DNA of 64,000 bases from Chitinophaga sp. XS-30 (GCF_008086345.1 NZ_CP043006.1:4338032-4402031), one strand, 5' to 3'; positions 8,250-16,941 are shown, counted from the first letter of the stretch. Translations and numbers: made by a program. Notes: generated from the sequence alone by a model not told the origin.

Positions 8250-9902
8250 ATGAAAAAATATCCGTTACTGACGGCATCAGGTTTACTGATCATATTATGC
8301 GGTATCATATTGTGGCAGATGCAGGGATACACGCAGGGCGTTTTCTCATACCCGCTGGATGATACTTTCATCCATATGAGCATTGCGAAGAACCTTGCTT
8401 TGAACGGCACCTGGGGCATTAATGCCGGCACGTTCAGTTCCACTTCTTCTTCCCCGCTGTACACGCTGCTGCTGGCTTTATTCTTCAAGGCCGGCTGGTT
8501 CCCCGATATGCTGCCGTTCTGCCTGAACCTCCTTTTCGGACTATTGACACTTCATGCAGCCAACAGGTTGCTGGCCTATTGCGGAATTGCTGATGGGCAC
8601 AGGTTATGGATATTGGCTGCGGCCGTACTACTGACCCCAATACCTGTGCTTGTGTTTTCAGGGATGGAACATATGTTGCATTGCTGGATCGTTTTGCAGC
8701 TGATGCTGCATACACTGCAGTTGCTGGCAGGCAACGGTAATATCAAAAAAGCTGCAACGGTAGCAATACTTGGAGCGCTGGCCGTGATGGCGCGTTTTGA
8801 ATCACTTTTCCTGGCAGGCGCCATCGTACTGCTCCTGGTATATTACCGGCATTGGGCTAAAGCGGGTTTGTTGCTGCTGGTCTCGCTGCTTCCCGTCAGC
8901 CTGTTCGGCTGGTGGTCCATACAGCAGGGCGGATATTTTTTCCCCAACTCTGTGCTGCTTAAAGGGAGTAACCTGTCCGGCGGGATACAGCAACTAAAAG
9001 CATCCGCGCAGGAAATACTGGTATTCAAACTGATGTACGGCAATAATACGCTGGCCAATCTTTTCAATCCGAAATTTGCGCCGACCGGCGCCTCTTCCCT
9101 CTCCGGCACTACCCTGCTCAGGCTGATCATTCTTCTGCCAGTACTGGCCCTTTTTACAGGTTCGCAAAAGGAGGCGGCATCCCCCCTTCGTAAAATACAG
9201 CACCTGGCTTTCATCGTTGTTACCGGCGCGGTCATGCATCTGGCTTTTGCCTCTGTGGGCTGGCTTTACCGGTATGAAGCCTATCTTTTGCTGCTGGGTA
9301 TTCTAACGGCAGGGGCCTTTACCGCATTACAATACCAGCACATCAAAAACTGGTTCTCCGCCCAATGGCTCCCGGGCAAGTTCATGCTGGCCCTTCTCAT
9401 CTTCTTTATCGCTACCCCCTTCCTCCTCAGGGCTGTCTCCGCCGGTGCGATGCTGCTCCCGGCCAGCAGAAATATCTACGAGCAGCAATACCAGATGGGT
9501 GCTTTCCTTCGGCAGCATTATCATCATACATCCATTGCGGTTAATGACATTGGCGCTGTCAGCTATTACGGCAACAATCAAATTATTGATCTCTGGGGCC
9601 TGGGGGACAATGAAGTTGCCGGGAATAGGCTGCGGCATGCATATACGCCCGATTATCTCCATCAGCTTACGCAAAACCGGCATGCCCGGATCGCTATAGT
9701 GTACGAAGAATGGTTTGAACCGGAATTATTGAACCGGTGGACAAAAATAGCCACCTGGCAGATCAGGGATAACGTGATCTGTGGCGGGGATACCGTCACT
9801 TTTTACGCTATTGATCCCGCAGAAGCCTCCGCACTGAGGGACCATCTTCAGGCATTCAGCCGCCAACTGCCGCCGAGGGTCATCGTAAAATTTTACAATT
9901 AG
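8250..9902 (+). CDS. GT-C-like polytopic membrane protein
   Basis: A 550-residue inner-membrane protein with about 11 helices and a soluble C-terminal part. The first periplasmic loop has YPLDDTFIHMSIAKNL (Asp37-Asp38). An acidic pair at this point, just after helix 1, is typical of GT-C glycosyltransferases that use polyprenyl-phosphate sugars (GT39/GT83-like). The C-terminal segment contains AVNDIGAVSYYG, also frequent in such proteins. It probably transfers a sugar on the periplasmic face to the growing glycan or to a protein. It lies 4 bases after the TolC-like gene and 7 before the hydrolase. The fold assignment rests on the motif and topology only. Confidence 0.6.
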   Translation: MKKYPLLTASGLLIILCGIILWQMQGYTQGVFSYPLDDTFIHMSIAKNLALNGTWGINAGTFSSTSSSPLYTLLLALFFKAGWFPDMLPFCLNLLFGLLTLHAANRLLAYCGIADGHRLWILAAAVLLTPIPVLVFSGMEHMLHCWIVLQLMLHTLQLLAGNGNIKKAATVAILGALAVMARFESLFLAGAIVLLLVYYRHWAKAGLLLLVSLLPVSLFGWWSIQQGGYFFPNSVLLKGSNLSGGIQQLKASAQEILVFKLMYGNNTLANLFNPKFAPTGASSLSGTTLLRLIILLPVLALFTGSQKEAASPLRKIQHLAFIVVTGAVMHLAFASVGWLYRYEAYLLLLGILTAGAFTALQYQHIKNWFSAQWLPGKFMLALLIFFIATPFLLRAVSAGAMLLPASRNIYEQQYQMGAFLRQHYHHTSIAVNDIGAVSYYGNNQIIDLWGLGDNEVAGNRLRHAYTPDYLHQLTQNRHARIAIVYEEWFEPELLNRWTKIATWQIRDNVICGGDTVTFYAIDPAEASALRDHLQAFSRQLPPRVIVKFYN

Positions 9903-9909
9903 TCAAGAT

Positions 9910-10695
9910 ATGAAACTAGTCACCTTTTTACTTCTTTTGGGATTGCCGGCCTTCGCGCAGCAACAGGCCAATCTCACCCCGTTCCAACCCATAAAGGTCA
10001 GAACAACTCCCTGGCATGAGTTGCCGGCATTGCTCTATCTCCCGGATGAAAATGTTACAGGGAAAAAATATCCGCTCATTATTTGCCTCCATGGAAGAAG
10101 CATTGCCGGAAAAGACCTTTCCAAGATATTCCGGGAAGGTGTTACCAAGCAAATGCATGCCGGCAAGAAAATCGACGCCATAAATAAAGTGGACGGCAAA
10201 AAATATAAATTCATCGTACTGGCTCCTCTCGCGGAAAGCTGGTCACTCGGCCCCGAGCATCTGGAAAGTGTGCTGGATGACGTGGTCAAACGATATCCGA
10301 TAGACCGTTCAAGGGTGTACATAACCGGTTATAGCGCCGGGGGATGGTCTGTTGGAATGGCCGTAACACACCCCAGCCTGGCCAGGAAGATCGCCGCAGC
10401 CATCAATATGTCACCGGCGACTATCGACGAAAAAAATCTGAAAAGCTTCAAAGTTGCGGCTGATGCCAATGTACACACCTGGTACTTTGGCGGAAAGGAA
10501 GAACCCGTGTTCCTGGGGAATTCCAGGTTGTATGCAGACAGCACCAATAAATACAAGCAAGGATTGTCCAAACTGACCGTGGGTGATCACGGCCATTGCT
10601 GCTGGTCACAATACTTTAATCCCGCTTGGCGGGAGAATGGTTTCTCCATCTATGAATGGCTGCTGCAATACAGCAAACCGGCATTATTGAAATAA
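9910..10695 (+). CDS. Secreted alpha/beta hydrolase (esterase/prolyl-oligopeptidase-like)
   Basis: This 261-residue protein has a signal peptide (residues 1-17, cut after AFA) and an alpha/beta-hydrolase fold. The oxyanion region reads LIICLHGRS, the nucleophile elbow is GYSAGG with Ser142, and the likely catalytic His is in GDHGHCCW (His227 or His229). It resembles the esterase/peptidase group near PHB depolymerase and prolyl oligopeptidase. As the last gene of the glycan operon, it could remove acyl groups added by the acyltransferase, but the link rests on position alone. A strong hairpin terminator follows. Confidence 0.75.
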   Translation: MKLVTFLLLLGLPAFAQQQANLTPFQPIKVRTTPWHELPALLYLPDENVTGKKYPLIICLHGRSIAGKDLSKIFREGVTKQMHAGKKIDAINKVDGKKYKFIVLAPLAESWSLGPEHLESVLDDVVKRYPIDRSRVYITGYSAGGWSVGMAVTHPSLARKIAAAINMSPATIDEKNLKSFKVAADANVHTWYFGGKEEPVFLGNSRLYADSTNKYKQGLSKLTVGDHGHCCWSQYFNPAWRENGFSIYEWLLQYSKPALLK

Positions 10696-10715
10696 TGTGT
10701 CCCGGTTAAAAATGG

Positions 10716-10745
10716 AAAGAGCCGCGCTAAACAGTGCGGCTCTTT
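10716..10745. terminator. Bidirectional terminator between the hydrolase and metK
   Basis: The arms AAAGAGCCGC (10716-10725) and GCGGCTCTTT (10736-10745) form a 10-bp stem with a 10-base loop. A-rich and T-rich flanks on both sides allow it to serve both convergent transcription units. Confidence 0.85.
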
Positions 10746-10776
10746 CATTATGATGATCTTCCGGTTGTTACATTCA

Positions 10777-12030
10777 TCACAACCCAAACGCCGCCTTCAC
10801 CTTTTCCACATAATCCAGCTTCTCCCAGGTAAACAGCTCCACTTCAACTTTCTTCTCCGTTTTCTTTCCGGCGTTGAACACCTTCGTTACCACCTTGCTC
10901 TCCCGGCCCATATGGCCATAAGCCGCTGTTTCCCCATACATCGGGTTACGCAGTTTCAGGCGCTGTTCGATCGCATAAGGGCGAAGATCAAAGATCTCCT
11001 CCACTTTCCGGGCAATCTCGCCATCGTTCATCTTCACCCGCGCGGTGCCGTAAGTATCTACGAACACACCGCAGGGCTTGGCTACACCGATAGCATAGGA
11101 TACCTGTACCAGCACTTCATCGCAAACACCGGCAGCTACCAGGTTCTTCGCAATGTGACGGGTGGCGTATGCCGCGGAACGGTCTACTTTCGAAGGATCT
11201 TTACCGGAGAATGCACCACCGCCGTGCGCGCCTTTACCACCGTAGGTATCTACAATGATCTTGCGGCCGGTGAGGCCGGTGTCGCCATGCGGACCGCCGA
11301 TCACGAACTTCCCTGTGGGGTTGATGTGATAGGTGATCTTGTCCGTAAACAGGCTTTGCAGTTCAGGCTTCAGCTGCGCTTTCACGCGGGGGATCAGGAT
11401 GTTGATCATATCCTGCTTGATCTTGTCCAGCATCTCCTTGTCATCCGCAAAATCATCGTGCTGGGTAGAGATCACGATGGTGTCGATGCGTACAGGTTTG
11501 TTATCGTCGCTGTATTCGATCGTTACCTGGGATTTGGCATCCGGGCGCAGGTAGCTGATATCTTTATTTTCGCGGCGGAGGGCGGCCAGCTCAATGAGCA
11601 GCTTGTGGGCCAGGTCCAGCGCCAGCGGCATATAGTTTTCGGTTTCACGGGTGGCATAGCCGAACATCATACCCTGGTCGCCCGCACCCTGCTCTTCAGG
11701 ATTTTTACGGTCAACGCCCTGGTTGATATCGGGGGACTGCTCATGGATCGCGGAGAAGATACCGCAGGAATTGGCTTCGAACATATACTCGCTCTTGGTA
11801 TATCCGATCTTGCGGATCACCTCACGGGCAATGTCCTGCACATCAAGGTAAGCTTCAGATTTTACTTCGCCTGCCAGTACCACCTGCCCGGTAGTAACGA
11901 GTGTTTCGCAGGCTACTTTGGATGAAATGTCGTATGCAAGGAAATTGTCGATGAGGGCGTCTGATATCTGGTCGGCAACTTTGTCAGGGTGGCCCTCAGA
12001 AACGGACTCTGAGGTAAATAAGTAAGGCAT
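10777..12030 (-). CDS. metK: S-adenosylmethionine synthase
   Basis: MetK makes S-adenosylmethionine from ATP and methionine in the cytoplasm. The 417-residue product carries the family signatures: GHPDKVADQISDA near the N-terminus, GAGDQGMMFGYA in the middle, and the glycine-rich GGGAFSGKDPSKVDRSAAY loop. Its length is usual for Bacteroidota. It lies 19 bases downstream of a DUF4270 gene on the same strand, so the two are probably co-transcribed. No SAM-riboswitch-like element is visible in that short gap. The convergent hairpin at 10716-10745 ends the unit. Confidence 0.97.
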   Translation of the reverse strand: MPYLFTSESVSEGHPDKVADQISDALIDNFLAYDISSKVACETLVTTGQVVLAGEVKSEAYLDVQDIAREVIRKIGYTKSEYMFEANSCGIFSAIHEQSPDINQGVDRKNPEEQGAGDQGMMFGYATRETENYMPLALDLAHKLLIELAALRRENKDISYLRPDAKSQVTIEYSDDNKPVRIDTIVISTQHDDFADDKEMLDKIKQDMINILIPRVKAQLKPELQSLFTDKITYHINPTGKFVIGGPHGDTGLTGRKIIVDTYGGKGAHGGGAFSGKDPSKVDRSAAYATRHIAKNLVAAGVCDEVLVQVSYAIGVAKPCGVFVDTYGTARVKMNDGEIARKVEEIFDLRPYAIEQRLKLRNPMYGETAAYGHMGRESKVVTKVFNAGKKTEKKVEVELFTWEKLDYVEKVKAAFGL

Positions 12031-12049
12031 AAAACGTCGATTCTGATGA

Positions 12050-13414
12050 TTATAGTTGAGTGTAAATGATTCTGAGTTTCACATTTGCCGGCGGGGTGGC
12101 ATTGCCGCCGCCTGCTTTCACACCGCGCATATCAATGCTGTACCTGCCGGAGATGGCTTCCAGCTTGAACACTGAATTTTCCAGCTTCTTGTCGACAATG
12201 AACTGCATATGCCGTGCAATATTAAACTTATATTGAACAACTTTGATCCCTCCGGGTAAATCAATGACAGTTTTATTACCGCCGTAGTAAGCCAGATCGG
12301 GGTTGTTGGGATTACCGTAGTCAACAATATAGCCCAGGCTGTCGTGCGTGATATATCTCCACAGGAAGAGCCGGTCCGGCTCCGTAAATATCGTGCTGGG
12401 TGTTGTGCCCGTAGATATCTGGGTTACGACCAGTTCGGCCTTGTTGATAATGGCCTTCGGGAAGTTCTCCAGGTCCGGGATGCGGAGCTGGGCGAAAATG
12501 CCGGGTGCTTCCTGCAGGAAGATCTGGTTCTCTCCCATCGGTTTGTCCGTATTGAGATACGGCGCCACTTCGGAACCGGTATAATTCCGGGTGAAGAAGT
12601 TGGCATGTGCACTGGAATATTGCTGGAAAGGGAAATTCGCGGTCAGGGAATCGTCCGTGGAGTTCCTGTAGTACACCGTCAGGCGGGTATCGCCGCTGTT
12701 GAGGTTCGGGAACAGCATGGTCTTGCCATTGATCGTGTCCGGTACAATAGCGAAGCCTTTCAGGTACACCCGGAATGCGGAGTCAGACAGGAAAGCTGCA
12801 TCCGCACGCTGTTGCAGCAATTCGTTCCCGAATGCATTGCTGAGCTTGAAGCGCAGCTGCGGGGGATATTTTACGCCGTAGATGGACAGGGAGTCCTTCG
12901 GGTACACGGGATATATATTCTGATCTGCCAGCAGTTCAGCGGGATTATAACTTAAAGGACGGGTATAGCTGTAATTGGAATCGATCTTGAAATCAGGTTC
13001 ATTCATCCGGTACACCTTGTAATTGACCGGGGCATTTTCCCCATACCAGATCGTGTCGCACCCCACATACAATACCACGGAATCCAGCACATGGCCGGTA
13101 CCCGCGAAAGTGAACTCATTGGAAGAAAGCCCTACCTGGGTGTACAGAAAGCCGTGGGATTTGCCGAACACCGGGTCATGGGTGATGCTGCCCATGGTTG
13201 CCCTGTAATTGCCCTGGCCGGTGCGGATGCTGGAATCTGCCCTGTACACACTGGAAGTGATCAGGGTATTGATAGTGGTGTCCTTTACATTTACTTTATC
13301 GGCATCGGGAATAAGATCCTTCCCCAGAATAGTTGATTCATTACAACCCGAAAGGGCATACAATACTGTCGAAAATACAGCTACACAGCCAAGGTTCCTG
13401 AAATTGATCTTCAC
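12050..13414 (-). CDS. DUF4270 outer-surface lipoprotein
   Basis: A 454-residue predicted lipoprotein: the N-terminus has a hydrophobic stretch ending in the lipobox LSGC, so the mature protein starts at Cys24. The remainder matches DUF4270, a Bacteroidota family of beta-rich proteins of unknown function (early LGKDLIPDADKVNVKDTTI and repeated FxLP segments). The start codon is GTG at 13414. It precedes metK by 19 bases and lies downstream of the GT5-like gene. From memory, a DUF4270, GT5-like, panC, panD grouping recurs in Bacteroidota; I cannot verify this here. A perfect TATTTTTG box sits 46 bases upstream. Confidence 0.85.
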   Translation of the reverse strand: MKINFRNLGCVAVFSTVLYALSGCNESTILGKDLIPDADKVNVKDTTINTLITSSVYRADSSIRTGQGNYRATMGSITHDPVFGKSHGFLYTQVGLSSNEFTFAGTGHVLDSVVLYVGCDTIWYGENAPVNYKVYRMNEPDFKIDSNYSYTRPLSYNPAELLADQNIYPVYPKDSLSIYGVKYPPQLRFKLSNAFGNELLQQRADAAFLSDSAFRVYLKGFAIVPDTINGKTMLFPNLNSGDTRLTVYYRNSTDDSLTANFPFQQYSSAHANFFTRNYTGSEVAPYLNTDKPMGENQIFLQEAPGIFAQLRIPDLENFPKAIINKAELVVTQISTGTTPSTIFTEPDRLFLWRYITHDSLGYIVDYGNPNNPDLAYYGGNKTVIDLPGGIKVVQYKFNIARHMQFIVDKKLENSVFKLEAISGRYSIDMRGVKAGGGNATPPANVKLRIIYTQL

Positions 13415-13459
13415 TTAATTAAATTGAAAAGTAAAAACTTGATATTTAAAGCTATGCCT

Positions 13460-13467
13460 CAAAAATA
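13460..13467 (-). promoter_or_regulatory. -7 box for the DUF4270-metK unit
   Basis: On the minus strand this reads TATTTTTG, a perfect TAnnTTTG. It predicts a start of transcription near 13453 and a leader of about 40 nt. No convincing -33 TTTG at the normal distance was found; the surrounding sequence is AT-rich with repeated GTTAAAA-type words. Confidence 0.55.
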
Positions 13468-13558
13468 AAAAGTTAAAAATAAGCAGTAATAACCAGTAAC
13501 TGTAATGTTGCCAAGTTTTTACGTCTGATTTTAACTTTTTACCGCTGATTTTTAACGT

Positions 13559-14380
13559 TTACTTTGCTCCTAATAATTGTTGATAAAGTTGCAGGTAGTC
13601 TGCCAGATCTTCATTCTCTTTTCTATACGGTACCAGTATCTTGCCTTTTTCCGCTTTCAGTTCCTCCACCAGTTTCTTGTCCGCTTTGTCACTGGCCAGT
13701 ACAACGGCATCGGCATATTTGCTGGCGCCCTTGTTGAGAGCGGCATTGGTGCCGTCTTTATACAGCTCCAGGTCTTTTTCCTTGATCTGGTTGCTGATGA
13801 TCGCTTTTTTCACAAAGGAAGCGCCCAGTTTCTCCTTGAAAGAAGCCGGCTCCAGGGAGAAGACGGTTTTGGAATGGGCAAATACAGGCTCCTTTTTATA
13901 GGCTGTTTTAAGATAAAGGGGTATCAGAGAGGTCATCCAGCCGCTGCAGTGAATGATGTCCGGCGGCCAGCCAAATTTCTTCACGGTTTCCAGGGCGCCC
14001 TTGCAAAAGAACACCTCACGGGCGGCATTGTCATCATAAAACTTGCCGTCATCGTCATGGAAAACCGCTTTCCGCTTGAAATAATCTTCATTGTCCAGGA
14101 AATACACCTGCAATCGTGCATTCGGTAAAGAAGCCACTTTAATGATAAGCGGGTAATCGTCCCCGTCTATCACAATATTGATACCCGATAAACGGACCAC
14201 CTCATGCAAACGGTGCCGCCGTTCGTTAATGCTTCCAAACCTTGGCATGATAACCCTCACTTCCAAACCTGCCTCATTAGATCTGATCGCCATCTTGTTG
14301 ACCATCGCCGCATAATCACTCAGTTCCAGGTACGGCGACATCTCTTGGGCGATAAAAAGAATTCTTTTCTTTGTGGACAT
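13559..14380 (-). CDS. Short GT5-like (glycogen/starch synthase N-domain) protein
   Basis: This 273-residue protein resembles only the N-terminal Rossmann domain of GT5 glycogen synthases (MSTKKRILFIAQEMSPYLELSDYAAM, and PDIIHCSGWMTSLIPLYLK, which parallels the HxHDW region). Complete enzymes have about 480 residues and two domains; here the C-terminal nucleotide-sugar domain is absent. The K-x-G-G-L loop that binds ADP-glucose is replaced by LELSDYA. No stop or frameshift remnant of a second half is visible on either side. It is probably not an active glycogen synthase, although such proteins are often named so. A promoter box lies upstream, back to back with panC. Confidence 0.7.
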   Translation of the reverse strand: MSTKKRILFIAQEMSPYLELSDYAAMVNKMAIRSNEAGLEVRVIMPRFGSINERRHRLHEVVRLSGINIVIDGDDYPLIIKVASLPNARLQVYFLDNEDYFKRKAVFHDDDGKFYDDNAAREVFFCKGALETVKKFGWPPDIIHCSGWMTSLIPLYLKTAYKKEPVFAHSKTVFSLEPASFKEKLGASFVKKAIISNQIKEKDLELYKDGTNAALNKGASKYADAVVLASDKADKKLVEELKAEKGKILVPYRKENEDLADYLQLYQQLLGAK

Positions 14381-14421
14381 TTAATGCTGATTATTAATGC
14401 AGTTATTTTTAATTTGGCTTG

Positions 14422-14429
14422 CAAAACTA
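14422..14429 (-). promoter_or_regulatory. -7 box for the GT5-like gene
   Basis: The minus strand reads TAGTTTTG, a perfect TAnnTTTG, 42 bases before the start codon at 14380. A TTG at 14453-14455 lies 23 bases further upstream, slightly beyond the usual spacing. Confidence 0.55.
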
Positions 14430-14490
14430 CGAAATTTTTAGGTTAAAAGGGCCAATTTGTCACTTTTAACATCCTTTTAAGCATACCTTT

Positions 14491-15342
14491 ATGTATCTAT
14501 TTAAAGAAATTGCCCGTCTGCAGGAGGCTTTGGAACAGGAAAAAACGGCAGGCAGGCGGATCGGTTTCGTGCCAACCATGGGCGCCCTGCATGAAGGGCA
14601 TATTTCCCTTATCCGTACCGCCCGATCCGTCTCCGATATCGTCGTCTGCAGTATTTTTGTAAATCCTACACAATTTAACGACCCGAAAGATTTCGAGTTA
14701 TATCCCGTTACCATTAAAGAAGATATACTCAAACTGACCGGCGCCGGCACCGATATCCTTTTCCTCCCCTCCGTGAACGAAATGTACCCTGAAGGCGTGA
14801 ACGCAAAGCACCGGTATTACGACTTCGGTTATCTGGAAACCGTGCTTGAGGGTGCCTACCGCCCCAACCACTTCCAGGGGGTGGGCGTCATTGTACACAA
14901 ACTGCTGGAGGCCGTACAGCCGGACGATCTGTTCATGGGGCAGAAAGATTATCAGCAATGCATGATTATCAAGCGATTATTGGAGTTAACGGCAATTCCG
15001 TCTAAATTACACATTTGCCCCACCCTGCGGGAAGAAGACGGCCTGGCCATGAGCAGCCGGAATATGCGCCTCGATCCCCGGGCACGGCAGATCGCCGCAC
15101 AGATCAGCCAAACATTGCGCTACGTAAAGCAAAATGTCAGGTCCATCCCCTTTCCTGACCTGAAGCAGAATGCTGCCAAACAACTGCAAAATGCTGGTTA
15201 TCAGGTTGATTACATAGAAATTGCTAATGCGGACGACCTTGCATTGCTGAACGAACCGGTTGCGGGGGAAATGGTGGCGCTGGCGGCCGCCAAACTGGGA
15301 GAAATACGGCTGATCGATAATATGATCATCGCCAAACCGTAG
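14491..15342 (+). CDS. panC: Pantothenate synthetase
   Basis: PanC joins pantoate and beta-alanine using ATP, the last step of pantothenate (vitamin B5, CoA precursor) synthesis. The 283-residue protein shows the nucleotidyltransferase signature PTMGALHEGHISLI (HIGH-like), FVNPTQF, the pantoate-binding region VLEGAYRPNHFQGV, GQKDYQQ, and MSSRN (KMSKS-like). Its length is normal. It is divergent from the GT5-like gene and 161 bases ahead of panD, whose product supplies the beta-alanine. The stop codon lies inside a tandem repeat of 11-bp units described separately. Confidence 0.97.
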   Translation: MYLFKEIARLQEALEQEKTAGRRIGFVPTMGALHEGHISLIRTARSVSDIVVCSIFVNPTQFNDPKDFELYPVTIKEDILKLTGAGTDILFLPSVNEMYPEGVNAKHRYYDFGYLETVLEGAYRPNHFQGVGVIVHKLLEAVQPDDLFMGQKDYQQCMIIKRLLELTAIPSKLHICPTLREEDGLAMSSRNMRLDPRARQIAAQISQTLRYVKQNVRSIPFPDLKQNAAKQLQNAGYQVDYIEIANADDLALLNEPVAGEMVALAAAKLGEIRLIDNMIIAKP

Positions 15343-15397
15343 TATACCCATGGTATAACCATAGCATAGCCATAGCATAACCGTAGCATACCCATGG
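15332..15397. repeat. Six 11-bp imperfect tandem repeats over the panC stop
   Basis: Six consecutive 11-mers are CCAAACCGTAG, TATACCCATGG, TATAACCATAG, CATAGCCATAG, CATAACCGTAG and CATACCCATGG, with consensus (C/T)ATA(A/C)CC(A/G)T(A/G)G. The first includes the panC stop codon (15340-15342). A GC dyad, CCCCGGGG-type, follows near 15401-15420. Function is unknown. Confidence 0.8.
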
Positions 15398-15478
15398 ATC
15401 CCCCCGGGGTCTGCTGCCCCGGCTGTCAACAAAATGATAAATACGGGCGGGCGGCCTTTCTGTTAATTAAAATTCCTC

Positions 15479-15486
15479 TACCTTTG
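15479..15486 (+). promoter_or_regulatory. -7 box for panD
   Basis: TACCTTTG fits TAnnTTTG and lies 17 bases before the panD ATG at 15504. It suggests that panD can be transcribed independently of panC, with a very short leader. Confidence 0.5.
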
Positions 15487-15503
15487 CGGACTACACCAGA
15501 AAT

Positions 15504-15848
15504 ATGTTGATCGAAGTACTCAAATCAAAGATTCACAGGGCGGTAATTACGGAGGCCAATCTGAACTATGTGGGCAGCATCACGATAGACGAGGACCTGA
15601 TGGATGCGGCCAATCTCATACAAAATGAAAAAGTGCAGGTGGTGAACGTAAATAACGGCGAACGCCTGGAGACCTATATCATTAAAGGTAAACGGGGCTC
15701 CGGCGTTATATGCATGAACGGCCCTGCCGCCCGGCTGGTTGCCGTAGGGGATATTGTGATCATCATATCCTATGCCACCATGGATTTCGAGGAAGCCAAA
15801 CAACATACTCCCATAGCCGTTTTCCCGAAGGAAGGCAACAAACTGTAA
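15504..15848 (+). CDS. panD: Aspartate 1-decarboxylase
   Basis: PanD removes CO2 from aspartate to give beta-alanine for pantothenate synthesis. The 114-residue proenzyme has the self-cleavage site Gly24-Ser25 in YVGSITID; Ser25 becomes the pyruvoyl cofactor after cleavage. Other conserved parts are LLxSKIHRA-like (LKSKIHRAVIT), GERLETYII and NGPAARL. Its length is normal. It follows panC and precedes a flippase-like membrane protein by 18 bases. Confidence 0.97.
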   Translation: MLIEVLKSKIHRAVITEANLNYVGSITIDEDLMDAANLIQNEKVQVVNVNNGERLETYIIKGKRGSGVICMNGPAARLVAVGDIVIIISYATMDFEEAKQHTPIAVFPKEGNKL

Positions 15849-15866
15849 ACCCAGCCATTACCGCTC

Positions 15867-16871
15867 ATGCCAAAAGCGCTCAAAAACATTCTCAAATTCC
15901 TGGCTTTTCTGAGCATTGGCCTTTTCATGATCTGGCTTGCCGTCAAAGACATGACGCCCGAACAGTTCCAGGATGTGAAACGTGCTTTCCTGAGCGGCAA
16001 TTACTGGCTGGTGGTCCCCGCTTTCATTATCGGCATCGGCAGCCACCTTTCCCGGGCCCTCCGCTGGAAAATACTCATTGCTACCCAGGGGCACCGGCCC
16101 GGTACCCTGAACACCTTCTTTGCCGTCATGGTAGGTTATCTCGTGAATATGGGCGTACCGCGCCTGGGTGAGATCGCCCGCTGCGGCGTGCTCGCCAATT
16201 ACGAAAAGATACCGGCGGACAAGCTGATCGGCACCATGATCGCGGAACGGGCGCTCGATCTCGTTTGCCTTATGCTGGTATTCCTGCTTTGCCTGGTGTT
16301 GCAGCTGGACCTGGTGACCGGTTACCTCTCCACAGAGGTCTGGCCCTCCCTGCAAACCAAGCTCGCCAACGCGGATGCCGGGCAATGGCTGATCATACTG
16401 GCCATCGCCGCCGCCGTCATCGGCATCATCATCTTCCTGTTCAAAAGATTTGCCGCTTCAAAAGCTGCTATCAAGGTCAGGGCCCTGATGAGAGGGGTGT
16501 GGGACGGCTTTTCCTCCATCGGCAAAATGGATCGCCGGAACCTGGGATGGTTCATTTTCCACACCGTCTGCATCTGGTTCCAGTACCTGGCCATGTTATA
16601 TGTGGGCTTCCTCTGCCTCCCCGCCACCCGCGAACTGGGTTTTACCGCGGCGCTGACGGTGCTGGTGCTCGGCAGTGTAGCCATGATCGTTAGCCCCGGC
16701 GGCATCGGCGTGTACCCCTTCCTCATTCAGAAGACCCTGCTCCTTTATAATATCCCCGAAACCACCGGCGTTGCCTTCGGCTGGATCATATGGGGCGCAC
16801 AAACGCTGCTGATCTGCATCCTGGGCCTCCTCTCCTTCATCTGGCTGCCTATTCACAACAAAAAGTCGTAA
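15867..16871 (+). CDS. Flippase-like / LPG-synthase-type transmembrane protein
   Basis: A 334-residue inner-membrane protein of about eight helices in the group annotated as lysylphosphatidylglycerol synthase transmembrane or flippase-like (UPF0104). Visible family marks are SHLSRALRWKILI, then VGYLVNMGVPRLGEIARC, and SPGGIGVYPFLIQ in the C-terminal half. There is no C-terminal aminoacyl-transfer domain, so it is not a full MprF. Relatives are thought to move lipids or lipid-linked compounds across the membrane. It lies 18 bases after panD, probably in the same transcript, although no metabolic link is evident. Confidence 0.8.
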   Translation: MPKALKNILKFLAFLSIGLFMIWLAVKDMTPEQFQDVKRAFLSGNYWLVVPAFIIGIGSHLSRALRWKILIATQGHRPGTLNTFFAVMVGYLVNMGVPRLGEIARCGVLANYEKIPADKLIGTMIAERALDLVCLMLVFLLCLVLQLDLVTGYLSTEVWPSLQTKLANADAGQWLIILAIAAAVIGIIIFLFKRFAASKAAIKVRALMRGVWDGFSSIGKMDRRNLGWFIFHTVCIWFQYLAMLYVGFLCLPATRELGFTAALTVLVLGSVAMIVSPGGIGVYPFLIQKTLLLYNIPETTGVAFGWIIWGAQTLLICILGLLSFIWLPIHNKKS

Positions 16872-16919
16872 TTTAATATTAAGTTAACACAGGCAATTAG
16901 CCCGGCGCACGCTTTTTTC

Positions 16920-16928
16920 TAACTTTTG
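16920..16928 (+). promoter_or_regulatory. -7-like box for ppk1
   Basis: TAACTTTTG is a TA-N3-TTTG variant of the -7 element. If used, transcription starts near 16935, which makes the ATG at 16942 almost leaderless and favours the ATGs at 16975 or 16981. Confidence 0.4.
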
Positions 16929-16941
16929 TGATCGTATCCCT

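Noticed and set aside
10750..11925. Long open frame opposite metK
   Set aside because: MetK is certain on the minus strand; the opposite frame resembles nothing.
12031..12049. Possible SAM riboswitch before metK
   Set aside because: The gap is only 19 bases and metK is the second gene of its unit; there is no room for an aptamer.
14484..14491. TACCTTTA as a promoter box for panC
   Set aside because: It overlaps the panC ATG, so transcription would begin inside the gene; the start codon is well supported by alignment of the conserved N-terminus.
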